The notes: generated by a model not told the origin, from the letters alone. A stretch of 64,000 nucleotides of DNA from Burkholderia gladioli (GCF_000959725.1 NZ_CP009322.1:124001-188000), one strand, 5' to 3'. Numbered from the stretch's first letter, positions 36,722 through 46,326 are shown. Translations and numbers: made by a program.

Positions 36722-36878
36722 ACTATGGTGATGCGCGGCGCCCGTGAGCCCCGCCCGGCAAGGCGCCGGGGCGTACACGGGCGCCGCGCGCGCATCCGGC
36801 CGCTCCCCGTCAGCCAGGGCCGGGCACCCCGCAGCGGTGGCCCGACCTGCCAGGCCCCCCCGATTACAGGAGTCAAGC

Positions 36879-37967
36879 ATGCAAGACAACAACGCCGCCG
36901 CAGGCGATGCCGCGGCAGGGCGCGATGCACCCCGCAAACGACGGATCATTCCTTTCGTCATCCTGACGGTCGTGGTGATCGGGGCGGTGGGTTACGGCAT
37001 CTACTGGTGGTTGAGCGGACGTTTCTACGAGTCGACCGACGATGCCTATGTCGGCGGCAATGTCACGGTGATATCGCCGCGCGTCTCGGGCTACGTGGCG
37101 CGCGTGCTGGTGGCCGACAACGCGCTGGTCCATGCCGGGCAGCCGCTGATCGAGCTCGATCCGGCCGATTTCACGGCGCGCCTCGATGCGGCGCAGGCCG
37201 AGGTCGACGCGGCCAAGGCGGCGCTCACGCGCCTCGACGCGCAGCACCAACTGGTGGAGGCCGACATCGCGCAAGCCCAGGCGCAGGCCGATGTCGACAC
37301 CGCCTCGCTGCAGTTCGCCAATCGCGACGCCGAGCGCTACAGCAATCTCGCCGAATCGCATTCGGGCACGCAGCAGGATTCGCAGCGCGCGCAAACCTCG
37401 CTCGACCAGGCTCGCGCCCGCGTGCGCGCCTCGGCGGCGGCGGTCAACGCGCAGCGCCGCCAGTTGACGGTGATCGAGGCGCAGAAGGTCGAGGCGCAGG
37501 CGCGCGTGGAGCAGGCGCAAGCCTCGATGCGCAATGCCAGGCTCGATAACGGCTACACCACGCTCTACGCGCCGGTCGACGGCTACGTCGGCAATCGCTC
37601 CGCGCATCCCGGCACCTACGTGGCGGCCGGCACGCAGTTGATGTCGCTGGTGCCCGCCAAGGGCCTGTGGATCGACGCGAACTTCAAGGAAGACCAGATC
37701 CGTCACATGCGCATGGGCCAGGCCGTCGAGATCGAGGCCGACGTCGACTCGGGCCTGAAGATCGAAGGGCACGTGGAGAGCCTGGCGCCCGCCACCGGCT
37801 CGGTGTTCAGCGTGATCCCCGCGCAGAACGCCACCGGCAACTTCACCAAGATCGTGCAGCGCGTGCCGGTGCGTATCGCGCTCGATCCGGCCGTCGCCTC
37901 GGTCGGCGCGCTGCGTGCCGGATTGTCGGTGGTCGCCACCGTCGATACCCGATCGGTCGCGCGATGA
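36879..37967 (+). CDS. Membrane fusion protein of tripartite efflux pump (EmrA-like)
   Basis: 362 residues from MQDNNAAAGD with ACAGGAGT upstream. A single N-terminal membrane anchor (IIPFVILTVVVIGAVGYGIYWWL, about 23-45), a biotinyl-lipoyl-like motif (DDAYVGGNVTVISPRVSGYVARVLVADNALVHAGQPL), a long coiled-coil hairpin about 95-215 and a beta-barrel (APVDGYVGNRSAHPGTYV). Typical of HlyD/EmrA adaptors that bridge the inner-membrane MFS pump and the outer-membrane channel. First gene of a three-gene operon and coupled to the MFS gene. Confidence 0.94.
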   Translation: MQDNNAAAGDAAAGRDAPRKRRIIPFVILTVVVIGAVGYGIYWWLSGRFYESTDDAYVGGNVTVISPRVSGYVARVLVADNALVHAGQPLIELDPADFTARLDAAQAEVDAAKAALTRLDAQHQLVEADIAQAQAQADVDTASLQFANRDAERYSNLAESHSGTQQDSQRAQTSLDQARARVRASAAAVNAQRRQLTVIEAQKVEAQARVEQAQASMRNARLDNGYTTLYAPVDGYVGNRSAHPGTYVAAGTQLMSLVPAKGLWIDANFKEDQIRHMRMGQAVEIEADVDSGLKIEGHVESLAPATGSVFSVIPAQNATGNFTKIVQRVPVRIALDPAVASVGALRAGLSVVATVDTRSVAR

Positions 37968-39535
37968 GCACGCCCGCCCAGGGAGCCGCGAGCGCCCATC
38001 CCCCCGTGCTGCCGTTCGCGGTGATGTGCATCGGCATGTTCGTCGCGCTGCTCGACATCCAGGTGGTGGCCGCCTCGCTGCAGGACATCGGCGGCGGCCT
38101 GTCGGCCGGCCAGGACCAGATCGGCTGGCTGCAGACCGCCTACCTGATCGCCGAGATCATCACGATTCCGCTGTCGGGCTGGCTCACGCGCGTGTTCTCC
38201 ACGCGCTGGCTGTTCGTGGCCTCGGCGATCGGCTTCACGATCGCCAGCATGCTGTGCGGGCTGGCCTGGAGCATCGGCAGCATGATCCTGTTCCGCGCGT
38301 TGCAGGGCATGCTCGGCGCGTCGATGATCCCCACCGTGTTCACCTCGTCCTTCCACTACTTCCAGGGCAAGCGCCGGCAGATGTCGGCCGCGGTGATCGG
38401 CACCATCGCGGCGGTGGCGCCGGCGCTCGGGCCGGTGATCGGCGGCTGGATCACCGACACGATGTCGTGGCGCTGGATCTTCTACATCAACGTGATACCG
38501 GGCCTCCTGGTCGCGCTCGGGGTGGCGACCATGGTGCGCATCGACGAGCCGGACCTCTCGCTGCTCAAGGATGCCGACTATCCCGGCATCGTGCTGATGG
38601 CGGTGTTCCTCGGCTTCCTCGAGTACGTGCTGGAGGAGGGCTCGCGCTGGAACTGGTTCGACGATGCCGACATTCGCCACTCGGCCTGGATCTCCGGCAT
38701 CGCCGGCGTGTTGTTCGTGTGGCGCAGCCTGGTATATGCGCATCCGGTGGTGGACCTGCGCGCCTTCGGCAACCGCAACTTCACGATCGGCTGCATCCTG
38801 TCCTTCATCACCGGCATCGGCATCTTCAGCACCATCTACCTGCTGCCGCTGTTCCTCGGCTACGTGCGCGGCCTGTCGGCGCTGCAGACCGGCGCGATCG
38901 TCTGCGCCACCGGGCTGGGCGGCTTCCTCGGCGTACCGGCCTACATGTCGCTCGCCAACCGGGTCGACACGCGCTACCTGATGATGTTCGGTCTCGCCAT
39001 GTTCGGCCTGTCGATGCTGAGCTTCGCGCAGATCACGCACGAATGGGGCGGCGACCAGTTGTTCTGGCCGCAGATCATCCGCGGCCTGCCGCAGGTGTTC
39101 GCGGTCGCGCCGGCCGTCACGCTCGGGCTCGGCAGCCTGCCGATGTCGCGCGTGAAGTATGCGAGCGGGCTGTTCAACATGATGCGCAACCTGGGCGGCG
39201 CGGTCGGCATCGCGATCTGCGGGGCGATCCTCAACAACCGCACGAACTTCCACTTCGAGCGCATCGCCAGCGCGCTGACGAGCAGCAATGCCGCCATGCA
39301 ATCGCTGCTCGACGGCTCGCGGGCGAGCTTCGGGCAGGCCTTCGGCGACACCGCGCACGCGGCCTCGGCCACGCTGCTGCAACTGCGCGCGCTGGCGTTC
39401 CGCGAGGCCTCGACGATGGCCTACGCCGATGCGTTCCTGGTGATCGGCGCGGCCTTCGCGCTGGCCGTCCTGCTGGCCCCGATGCTGCGCAAGGTAGGTG
39501 CGCCGCCGCCCCCGAGCCGCGACTCCGGACACTGA
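37964..39535 (+). CDS. MFS efflux pump subunit, DHA2 (EmrB-like) family
   Basis: 523 residues, 14 predicted membrane segments; ATGA overlap with the adaptor gene. LLDIQVVAASLQDIGGGL is the D1 motif, SGWLTRVFSTRWLF motif A and IGGWITDTMSWRWIFYINVIPG motif C. It exports hydrophobic toxic compounds by proton antiport. Paired with the EmrA-like adaptor and NodT-type channel, giving a complete three-part pump. Confidence 0.95.
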   Translation: MSTPAQGAASAHPPVLPFAVMCIGMFVALLDIQVVAASLQDIGGGLSAGQDQIGWLQTAYLIAEIITIPLSGWLTRVFSTRWLFVASAIGFTIASMLCGLAWSIGSMILFRALQGMLGASMIPTVFTSSFHYFQGKRRQMSAAVIGTIAAVAPALGPVIGGWITDTMSWRWIFYINVIPGLLVALGVATMVRIDEPDLSLLKDADYPGIVLMAVFLGFLEYVLEEGSRWNWFDDADIRHSAWISGIAGVLFVWRSLVYAHPVVDLRAFGNRNFTIGCILSFITGIGIFSTIYLLPLFLGYVRGLSALQTGAIVCATGLGGFLGVPAYMSLANRVDTRYLMMFGLAMFGLSMLSFAQITHEWGGDQLFWPQIIRGLPQVFAVAPAVTLGLGSLPMSRVKYASGLFNMMRNLGGAVGIAICGAILNNRTNFHFERIASALTSSNAAMQSLLDGSRASFGQAFGDTAHAASATLLQLRALAFREASTMAYADAFLVIGAAFALAVLLAPMLRKVGAPPPPSRDSGH

Positions 39536-39536
39536 C

Positions 39537-41108
39537 ATGGATGCGAACAAGATGGTTTCGATGAATACCGAGCGGCGCCTGCCATGGCGCGCGCTCGCGC
39601 CGGCCGCGCTGGCGAGCCTGCTGCTGGCGGGCTGCATGGTCGGCCCCGACTATCACCGGCCCGAGCTGGCGATGGCCGACCACTATCATTCGGGCGCCGC
39701 GCTCGGCCAGCTCGCGAGCGACGGCAATACCGACCTGGCCCGCTGGTGGCGCGGCTTCGACGATCCGGTGCTGACGCGCATCGTCGAGCGCGTGCTGGCG
39801 CAGAACCTCGACCTCGAGGCTGCCCAGGCGCGCGTGATCCAGGCGCGCGCGGCGGCGGGGCAGGCCGCGACCGGCTGGCTGCCGCAAGGCAGCCTGGACG
39901 GCAGCGTCACCGAGCAGCGCCAGTCGCTGGTGAGCCCGTTCGGCACCGTGGCGAGCCAGTTCCCCGGCTACAAGCGCAACATCACGGTCGAGCAGATCGA
40001 CGTGGGCGCGAGCTGGGAGCTCGATCTGGCGGGCGGCCTGCATCGCCAGGCCGAGGCGCTGCGCGACGAGGCCGACGCGGCCGAAGCCTCGCGCATGGGC
40101 ACGCGCGTCTCGGTGGTGGCCGAGGCCGCCGACGCCTACTTCCAGCTGCGCAGCGCGCAGGCCGCGATCGTGCTGTTGCGCGAGCAGATCGATACCGACC
40201 AGGCCTATGTGCGCGTGATGGACGACCGGGTCCACCAGGGCGTCGCGCTCGATCGCGAGCGCGACGACGCCGAGGCCACGCTCGCGCAGGATCGCGCGCT
40301 GCTGCCGGGGCTGCGCACGCTGGCCGAGCGCCAGCGCAACCGGCTCGACGTGCTGATGGGCGACGCGCCCGGCACCAACGCGGCCGCGATCGGCGATACG
40401 CCGCCCGACATGTGGGTTTCGCCGGGGCTACCTGCCGACCTGCGCCCGGCCGACCTGTTGCGGCGGCGGCCCGACGTGATTTCGGCCGAGCGCAAGCTGG
40501 CCTCGTCGACGGCCGGCATCGGCGCGGCGCTCTCGCAGTATTACCCGGATATTTCCCTGTCCGGGCTGCTCGGCTTCGATCGCATGAACAACGGCAGCCT
40601 GTTTACCGCGCGTGCCTTCGAACCCACCGCGCTGGCCGGGCTGCACTGGCGCCTGTTCGATTTCGGCCGCGTCGATGCCGAGGTCACGCAGGCCAAGGGC
40701 GCGCGCGCCGAGGCCTTCGCGCGCTACCGGCAATCGGTGCTGCGCGCCAGCGAGGACGTCGAGAACGCGCTGGTGGCGCTGGCCGAGGCCGGCGAGAACA
40801 CCGATCAGTGGCGCGCGGCGGTGAGCGCGAACAGCCGCGCCGAGCAGTCGGCGCAGCGCAGTTACCAGCAGGGCGCGGCCGCCGAGGGCGACCTGCTGCT
40901 GCGCCGGCGCAGCCTGCTGGAAGCGCGCCGCGCCTGGGTGCTGGCCAGCGGCGATCGCGCGCGCGCCACGGTGGCGGCCTATCGCGCGTTGGGCGGCGGC
41001 TGGGCGCCGGAAGCGCCGCGGGATTCGCACGAGGCGGCGCTGGCGAGCAATGCATCGGCATCGACGCAGCCGGTAGCGGGGACGCCGCACGCGAACGCGA
41101 CGCCGTAA
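39537..41108 (+). CDS. Outer-membrane efflux lipoprotein, NodT/RND-type channel
   Basis: 523 residues. Lipobox LLLAGC with lipid Cys at C33 and the TolC-family motif MVGPDYHRPEL right after. Two OEP repeats of long coiled-coil helices (FDDPVLTRIVERVLAQNLDLEAAQARVIQA; NGSLFTARAFEPTALAGLHWRLFDFGRV) complete the channel fold. It begins one base after the MFS stop. The lipoprotein start could be MVSMNTERR at the third Met. Confidence 0.94.
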   Translation: MDANKMVSMNTERRLPWRALAPAALASLLLAGCMVGPDYHRPELAMADHYHSGAALGQLASDGNTDLARWWRGFDDPVLTRIVERVLAQNLDLEAAQARVIQARAAAGQAATGWLPQGSLDGSVTEQRQSLVSPFGTVASQFPGYKRNITVEQIDVGASWELDLAGGLHRQAEALRDEADAAEASRMGTRVSVVAEAADAYFQLRSAQAAIVLLREQIDTDQAYVRVMDDRVHQGVALDRERDDAEATLAQDRALLPGLRTLAERQRNRLDVLMGDAPGTNAAAIGDTPPDMWVSPGLPADLRPADLLRRRPDVISAERKLASSTAGIGAALSQYYPDISLSGLLGFDRMNNGSLFTARAFEPTALAGLHWRLFDFGRVDAEVTQAKGARAEAFARYRQSVLRASEDVENALVALAEAGENTDQWRAAVSANSRAEQSAQRSYQQGAAAEGDLLLRRRSLLEARRAWVLASGDRARATVAAYRALGGGWAPEAPRDSHEAALASNASASTQPVAGTPHANATP

Positions 41109-41210
41109 GGGCCGCGCGCCCGCTGCCCGGCCTCGCGCCCTGCGAATGGGGGCGGGTCGCGGCAGGGGCCGGCATGGTATGTTGTAGCGTTATTTGGCGA
41201 GGTGAGACGG

Positions 41211-41807
41211 ATGCGATACAGCCCCGAGCACAAACAGGAAAGCCGCAATCGCGTGCTGGCGGCGGCGGCGCGCGCGATCCGCGAACAGGGTCCGGACAAC
41301 GTCAGCGTGGCCGCCGTGATGGCCGAGGCGGGGCTCACGCATGGCGGGTTCTACGCGCATTTCGCATCGAAGGGCGCGCTGATCGTGGCGGCCATCGACT
41401 TCATGTTCGACGAGACCGCCGCGCGCCTGGACAAGCGCATGAACGGCAAGCCGCCGCGCGAGGCGCTGCTCGCCTATATCGACCACTACCTGTCGGCCAC
41501 GCATTGCGCCGCGCGCAACACGGGTTGCCCGATCGCGGCGCTCGGCTCGGATATCCCGCGCCTCGACGACGAGACGCGCGCGGCCTTCGCGCGCGGCATG
41601 GAGCGGCAGCACCAGCGCATCGCGGCGCAATTGCAGTTGCTCGGTTACGAGGATGCCGATTCGATGGCGCGCTCGATGCGCTCGGAGATGTTCGGCGCGC
41701 TGCTCAGCGCGCGGCTGGTGGGCGGCGAGGCGCGCGAGGAGATTCTGGAGACTTCGCGGCGCGTGTTGTTGAAGCGGTTTCATCTTGAAACCGAAGCGGT
41801 GGAGTGA
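41211..41807 (+). CDS. TetR-family transcriptional regulator
   Basis: 198 residues from MRYSPEHKQESRNRVL, with GAGGTGAGACGG just before; a GTG at 41202 is closer than normal to that site. Helix-turn-helix VSVAAVMAEAGLTHGGFYAHFASKGALIVAAI. The ligand-binding part resembles the AcrR/NemR group with CPIAALGSDIPRLDDETRAAF near 105-125 (a Cys-containing motif common in this group). It follows the efflux operon in the same orientation and is its likely repressor. Confidence 0.9.
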   Translation: MRYSPEHKQESRNRVLAAAARAIREQGPDNVSVAAVMAEAGLTHGGFYAHFASKGALIVAAIDFMFDETAARLDKRMNGKPPREALLAYIDHYLSATHCAARNTGCPIAALGSDIPRLDDETRAAFARGMERQHQRIAAQLQLLGYEDADSMARSMRSEMFGALLSARLVGGEAREEILETSRRVLLKRFHLETEAVE

Positions 41808-42044
41808 GTCGGGAGTGGATCGGGGCGCGCCGCGACGAGCAACGGCTCGCCTGTTCCTTCAGATGCGCTATTGAGGTCTGAATATTCTCCGCGTCGAATT
41901 TCCATTGTCGACGCCCACGTGATATCCCTTGTCGGTTTTTCTTTCGCATAAGAATATATGCGGCCAGCCCTGCCGGGACGCGTGAGAGACGTTCGTTTCA
42001 GCGGGCTGCCTTTATGAACCTGCAGGAAATAAAAAATCTCGAGT
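41808..42044. other. Intergenic region with an AT-rich inverted repeat
   Basis: Less GC-rich than its surroundings. CGCATA (41945-41950) and TATGCG (41957-41962) form a 6-bp inverted repeat with a 6-base spacer, about 85 bases upstream of the next gene. No gene is visible. Confidence 0.5.
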
Positions 42045-43808
42045 GTGGGGGTGGGCGTGATCTCGATAGTGTCGAAACCTCGGCATTCGCCGATGGGCGT
42101 GATTGCACGAGTATCGATCGCGCTGCTGTTCATCGTGGGCATTGCAACCAGCGCCCGGGCTCAGCAGATGGATTTCGGTGGCATGTACGGCATGGGCGGA
42201 ACGCCGCCGGGTACCTATTTCAACAACCCGGCCACCCATGCGCCGTCGTGCCCGGGGGGCTATACCGCTTATCAGGTGCTCGGCACGTCCAACGTGGACT
42301 GGCCAGCCTTCTGGTGCGGGCGTCCGCATGTCAGCGGTGTCGATCCGCTATTCGATTTTGGCGGAACCTACGCTTATTCATCGAGCACGGCCCAGGGTGC
42401 CGTGCCATGGAAAGGCTATAACGCCTACGTCAATCCGTTCACTCATACGGATACCTGTCCACCGGGATATTCGAGCAGCCAGGTTCTGGGCACACCGAAC
42501 GTCGACAACACGCTGTACTTTTGCTATCGGCCCCATCAGGCAAGTGGCCCGTCGATGACATTCGGCGGCATGACGGGAGACGGGCTGCCGCCTTATCCGA
42601 ATCCGGCCACCGGCACCAGCTACACCTGTCCCCAGGGTTATGTGCGATACAGCGCCTACGGAACGCCTGGCGTCGATTATGCGATCTTCTACTGCGGAAT
42701 CGCGGTCGATGCGTCGTCCGTCAAGGCCGGCGATGGCTCGCTTGGCATTGGCGAGCCATTCGTATCGAACACCATTGTCAACAACTGGGGACTGCAGGAT
42801 CAGATCAATGGCATCCTCTCGCTCCGTCCGCGTGTCGTCAGGATGTGGATGTTGAATTGGCAGGAATTCAGCGGCATATCGGCCGGTGTCGTTCAGCCGA
42901 ATCCCGCCAACCTGGCGCTTTACCAGCAATCCGTCGATCAACTGGTGCGGGCCGGTGTGACCGTGGTGGGAATGGACAACTCCTATCCATCCTGGATGAC
43001 CGGCTCCAGCACGACGGCCGATTCGGCGAGCATTCCGTGCCCGGGCAGCGGTGCACCCTACACGACATTTCTCGCCAACTGGCAGGCTACCTGGAAGGCA
43101 CAAGCGCTGGCATTTCCCGGCATCGCCCAATGGGAAATCGGAAACGAGCTCAACGGCGCAAGGACGCTGTTGCCGATCCAGACCGGCGCCGGTTCGTGTG
43201 GCAAGACAACGTTCAATTATGCCGATCGCCTCAGGATTTCCCTCGATCTCATGTACTGGGGAGATCGCGGCGTCAAAGCTGGTAATCCGGGCGCAACGGT
43301 GTACATGCCGGCCGCGGCGCCTGTCACGGCGGATGACATTGCCTCGAACGATCCGAGCCTGAATGGAATCGCAAGGTATCTGGGCGACATCTACCGGGCC
43401 ATCGCCGCGAATGGCGCTCTGTCGACGAACAAGCGTGATTATTTCGACGGGGCGAACTGGCATCCCTACATCGCCCAGGACGCCACCATGAGCACCTGGG
43501 TTGCCACCAACCAGGCGGTGCACGATGTCCTGGCAATCAATGGGGACGGCGGCATTCCGGTCCTGCTGTCGGAGGACGGCTATACCACGCCCAACACGTC
43601 GGCTTCACAGCAAGCCATGCTCGACACGATCAATCTCACGCAGACGAACCTGCCCTGGGTCCGGTACCTGATCTGGTTCAGGGCGTTCGCCAACAGCCCG
43701 GATCCGGAATACGCCATCCTGCTTGGATTCCCGTTCCAGCAAACCTTGTCGTCCCAGGTGTTTTGCCAATTCACCGGATGCAGCAATCTCCCGTATCGGC
43801 AGTATTGA
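42045..43808 (+). CDS. Secreted glycoside hydrolase-like protein with three Cys-pair N-terminal modules
   Basis: Up to 587 residues; an N-terminal signal peptide (VIARVSIALLFIVGIATSARAQ) is clear, and the exact start is uncertain (GTG 42045, 42051, 42057 or ATG 42093). Three modules follow at about 42-91, 103-160 and 171-217 with pattern FGG...NPAT..CPxGY...LGTxNVD....FxC. Each has two Cys exactly 22 residues apart (C69/C91, C138/C160, C195/C217). The C-terminal 370 residues look like a clan GH-A TIM barrel: WEIGNELNG with acid/base candidate E368 and PVLLSEDGYTT with nucleophile candidate E510. The closest recalled families are GH5/GH39; substrate unknown. Third-position codon usage is looser than in neighbouring genes. 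Confidence 0.75.
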   Translation: MGVGVISIVSKPRHSPMGVIARVSIALLFIVGIATSARAQQMDFGGMYGMGGTPPGTYFNNPATHAPSCPGGYTAYQVLGTSNVDWPAFWCGRPHVSGVDPLFDFGGTYAYSSSTAQGAVPWKGYNAYVNPFTHTDTCPPGYSSSQVLGTPNVDNTLYFCYRPHQASGPSMTFGGMTGDGLPPYPNPATGTSYTCPQGYVRYSAYGTPGVDYAIFYCGIAVDASSVKAGDGSLGIGEPFVSNTIVNNWGLQDQINGILSLRPRVVRMWMLNWQEFSGISAGVVQPNPANLALYQQSVDQLVRAGVTVVGMDNSYPSWMTGSSTTADSASIPCPGSGAPYTTFLANWQATWKAQALAFPGIAQWEIGNELNGARTLLPIQTGAGSCGKTTFNYADRLRISLDLMYWGDRGVKAGNPGATVYMPAAAPVTADDIASNDPSLNGIARYLGDIYRAIAANGALSTNKRDYFDGANWHPYIAQDATMSTWVATNQAVHDVLAINGDGGIPVLLSEDGYTTPNTSASQQAMLDTINLTQTNLPWVRYLIWFRAFANSPDPEYAILLGFPFQQTLSSQVFCQFTGCSNLPYRQY

Positions 43809-43961
43809 CAGGGGAGCAGGCATCACGCCACGAGACCCGAGCGGCGGATGTCCCGCGCCGCGAACCTCGTCGATAATCGCTCGTAGTCCAATTACAAAAT
43901 CTCACCGCTAGGGCCGCAAGATGCAAGGGCGAAAATGGATGGGGGCTGACTGCTGGCAGCG

Positions 43962-45353
43962 ATGCTTGCGTGGCTGCCAGCAGCATGGGCTACGCCCACC
44001 GACGTGTCGGCTGGTTCTTTTGTCTTCCTCAGCCCGGAAACCGCCTGCGCAGCGAACGCGCAGAACTGCATCACCACCAACGCCGCGGCGGCGGGGGCGG
44101 CGGTCGATGCGCTGGTCCAGGCCGGTGGCGCATTCTTCCTGCTGCCGTCCCTGGACCGGTTCGATCCGCAGATGCTCGAATCCGCCATCGCGTCCCGCCA
44201 CAAGACATTCCTCAGCTTCGAGGAATGGGCCTCCCAGGCGGCGCGATCGTCCGGCAAGTTCGATTGCGCGTCCTATACGGCAAACCGCATCGTCCCGTTC
44301 CTGTTGCCCTTGAAGGCTGCCTATCCCGACGCGTTCTACGGCTTCAATCTTGCCGACGAGCCCGGCAGTTCGGTTCATGCGGACCTGGGACAGTTGCGCG
44401 CCTGCCTGAAGCAGCAACCCCAATTCGCGTCGATGAAGATCTTCGTCAACCTGGGGCCGGCCAATGCGAATTCGGCGGCCCTGAACGATTACCGCTCGCC
44501 CAAGGCAGATATCCTGTCTCCGGCCGAGTACGGGGTGGACTGCAGCAGCAATACCATTGCCAACCGCAGCCTGACCAACATGGTGATTGCCAATTACGGC
44601 ACCTATGTCCGTTCGGCCATCAACAACATCGGGCCGGACATCCTGGCGTTCGACAATTATCCGTTTACGCCTACTTTCGATACCTGCTCCGCGGCGCGCG
44701 AATTGATCACCAGCGAGAACATGAGCAATATCGCCGGCATCGCGCGTACCGCCGGCATTGCCTCGGTCGCCTACCTCCAGAACATGCGCACGCCGCCCGG
44801 CGTCACCCCGGTGAGATTCGACAGCGCGGGGTTCCACGCGCTGCGCTGGTACTCGGCCTGGTTCTTCACGTTCGGCGGGCAGGGTTTCGCGAACTTCCTC
44901 AGTCATGACGCGTCGGCGAGCGTCGCGGGAATCCCGATGCAGGGCATGCTCTCGATCGACAACACGCCGCGCGATCTGCTCAACGAGCAGCAGTCCACCT
45001 TCGGGATGAACAGCCAGGTCCAGGCGAACCTCCAGGGATATCCGTTCCAGGATTTCGTCGCGCCCTGGTTGGGTGTCAACACCGGCACCGTGGTCGGCTG
45101 GCTGCCCTCGACGGATCTGATGGCGGGCGAATATGGCACGCCGGCCGGCGGCCGCGTGATGCTCTTCATCGCAAGCCGGCCGATCACGGGCACCGTCGGC
45201 ACGACGCTCGGGCTCAATCAATGGTGGGCGAAGATCGAGCAGCTCGATTTCAATACCGGCACGTGGAAGGTGGTGGGCACCAGCACCAATGCCATCACGG
45301 TGTCGCTGGGCGATTTCCCGGGCGCGCTCTATCGTCTATCGAGCCAGCCCTGA
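43962..45353 (+). CDS. Secreted TIM-barrel-like protein; N-terminal signal region disrupted
   Basis: 463 residues as written, but the Met at 43962 starts inside a signal peptide (MLAWLPAAWA). Upstream, ATG 43921 opens frame MQGRKWMGA, which lies one phase off; in the gene's own frame a TGA at 43947-43949 blocks extension. A 1-2 base indel near 43947 would join them into a good signal peptide (MQGRKWMGA plus LLAAMLAWLPAAWA). The body has YGFNLADEPG (acidic pair after a beta strand) and DILAFDNYPFTP, suggesting a glycosidase-like barrel, and a C-terminal beta domain. Function unknown. It follows the preceding glycosidase-like gene by about 110-150 bases. Confidence 0.65.
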   Translation: MLAWLPAAWATPTDVSAGSFVFLSPETACAANAQNCITTNAAAAGAAVDALVQAGGAFFLLPSLDRFDPQMLESAIASRHKTFLSFEEWASQAARSSGKFDCASYTANRIVPFLLPLKAAYPDAFYGFNLADEPGSSVHADLGQLRACLKQQPQFASMKIFVNLGPANANSAALNDYRSPKADILSPAEYGVDCSSNTIANRSLTNMVIANYGTYVRSAINNIGPDILAFDNYPFTPTFDTCSAARELITSENMSNIAGIARTAGIASVAYLQNMRTPPGVTPVRFDSAGFHALRWYSAWFFTFGGQGFANFLSHDASASVAGIPMQGMLSIDNTPRDLLNEQQSTFGMNSQVQANLQGYPFQDFVAPWLGVNTGTVVGWLPSTDLMAGEYGTPAGGRVMLFIASRPITGTVGTTLGLNQWWAKIEQLDFNTGTWKVVGTSTNAITVSLGDFPGALYRLSSQP

Positions 45354-45377
45354 ACGAAGGGCGGACCTCGGTCCGCC

Positions 45378-46262
45378 TCACCCCTCCCGCCGATTCCCAT
45401 GCTCGTCCCGCTCCCGCGCGGGCGGCATGTGCAACAAGGCCTCGACCCGCTCCATTCTCTGCCGGGCCAGCTCCGGCTGCCGGCTCACCATGCTGATCAC
45501 CAGCATCTCGCAGAGCGCGAGCGCCGGCACCGAACTCTCCAGCACCTCGTAAGGCCGCCCGTGCACGCGCAGCACCACCTCGGCGAAGGCGCCGATCGGC
45601 GACATCCATTCGTCGGTCAGCAGCAGGATCCGCGCGCCCTGCCGATGCGCGGTGGCGGCGAACTCGATCACCGATTCCTGGTAGCGGCGGAAGTCGAGCA
45701 GCAACAGCAGGTCGCCGGGCCCGATGTCGGCGAGGATGCCCCACGACGAGGCCAGGTCGGGCTGGATCAGCGCCACGTTCGGCCGCGTGTAGGCGAGCGA
45801 ATAGGCCAGCGAGGACGCCAGGAACGACGAATAGCGCCCGCCGCCGCAATGCACGCGCAGGCGCTCGTCCGACAGCAGCGCGACCGCGCGCCCGAAGGCG
45901 GCCTCGTCGAAATGCGCCTTGGTGTCCTGCAGCGAGTCGGTCAGCCGGTCGAGCATCGAAGCCGGCGTCGGCTCGCCGCTCAACTCCGAGCGCGGCATGT
46001 CCATCCGGCTCAGCGGTGAATTCATGGCCGCGTCGATCTCCGCGTGCAGCGCCTGCTGGAAGGCCGAATAACTGTCGAAGCCGAGCTTGAGCGCGAAGCG
46101 GAACACGGTGGGCGCGCTCACGCCGGCCACCTCGGCCACCTCGGCGATCGGCAGCAGCCCGAGGCTCGGGTAGCGCTCGAGCAGCGCCGCGGCGATCCGG
46201 TGCTCGGAGGCGGTGAAATCGGGCGGGGCCGACAGCAGGGTGGTGCGGATCGTCTTGCTCAT
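45378..46262 (-). CDS. RpiR/MurR-family transcriptional regulator
   Basis: 294 residues from MSKTIRTTLL (a longer frame to 46469 crosses the operators). N-terminal HTH_6 domain (HRIAAALLERYPSLGLLPIAEVAEVAGVSAPTVFRFALKLGFDSYSAFQQAL) and a C-terminal SIS domain (VHCGGGRYSSFLASSLAYSLAY, PGDLLLLLDFRRYQESVIEFAATAHRQGARILLLTDE). RpiR proteins usually sense phosphorylated or amino sugars or related metabolites. Divergent from ggt with two matching operator-like repeats between. Confidence 0.92.
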   Translation of the reverse strand: MSKTIRTTLLSAPPDFTASEHRIAAALLERYPSLGLLPIAEVAEVAGVSAPTVFRFALKLGFDSYSAFQQALHAEIDAAMNSPLSRMDMPRSELSGEPTPASMLDRLTDSLQDTKAHFDEAAFGRAVALLSDERLRVHCGGGRYSSFLASSLAYSLAYTRPNVALIQPDLASSWGILADIGPGDLLLLLDFRRYQESVIEFAATAHRQGARILLLTDEWMSPIGAFAEVVLRVHGRPYEVLESSVPALALCEMLVISMVSRQPELARQRMERVEALLHMPPARERDEHGNRREG

Positions 46263-46310
46263 GGTGCCGGGGTTTCGCTTGCCGCCTATATGGATGGAGA
46301 GGAGAGAGCC

Positions 46311-46326
46311 TGTAACGGACATTACA
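46311..46326. promoter_or_regulatory. RpiR-type operator candidate, copy 1
   Basis: TGTAACGGACATTACA: 5-bp inverted arms (TGTAA/TTACA) around six bases. 13 of 16 bases match copy 2 at 46428. It lies 48 bases upstream of the RpiR gene start. Confidence 0.7.

Larger units (their letters stand above)
36535..36878. other. Interval between lacI-type and efflux operons
   Basis: Contains the lacI-type terminator (36542-36563) and two 14-bp operator-like repeats (36684-36721). About 36735-36865 is GC-rich leader. No additional gene seen. Confidence 0.6.
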
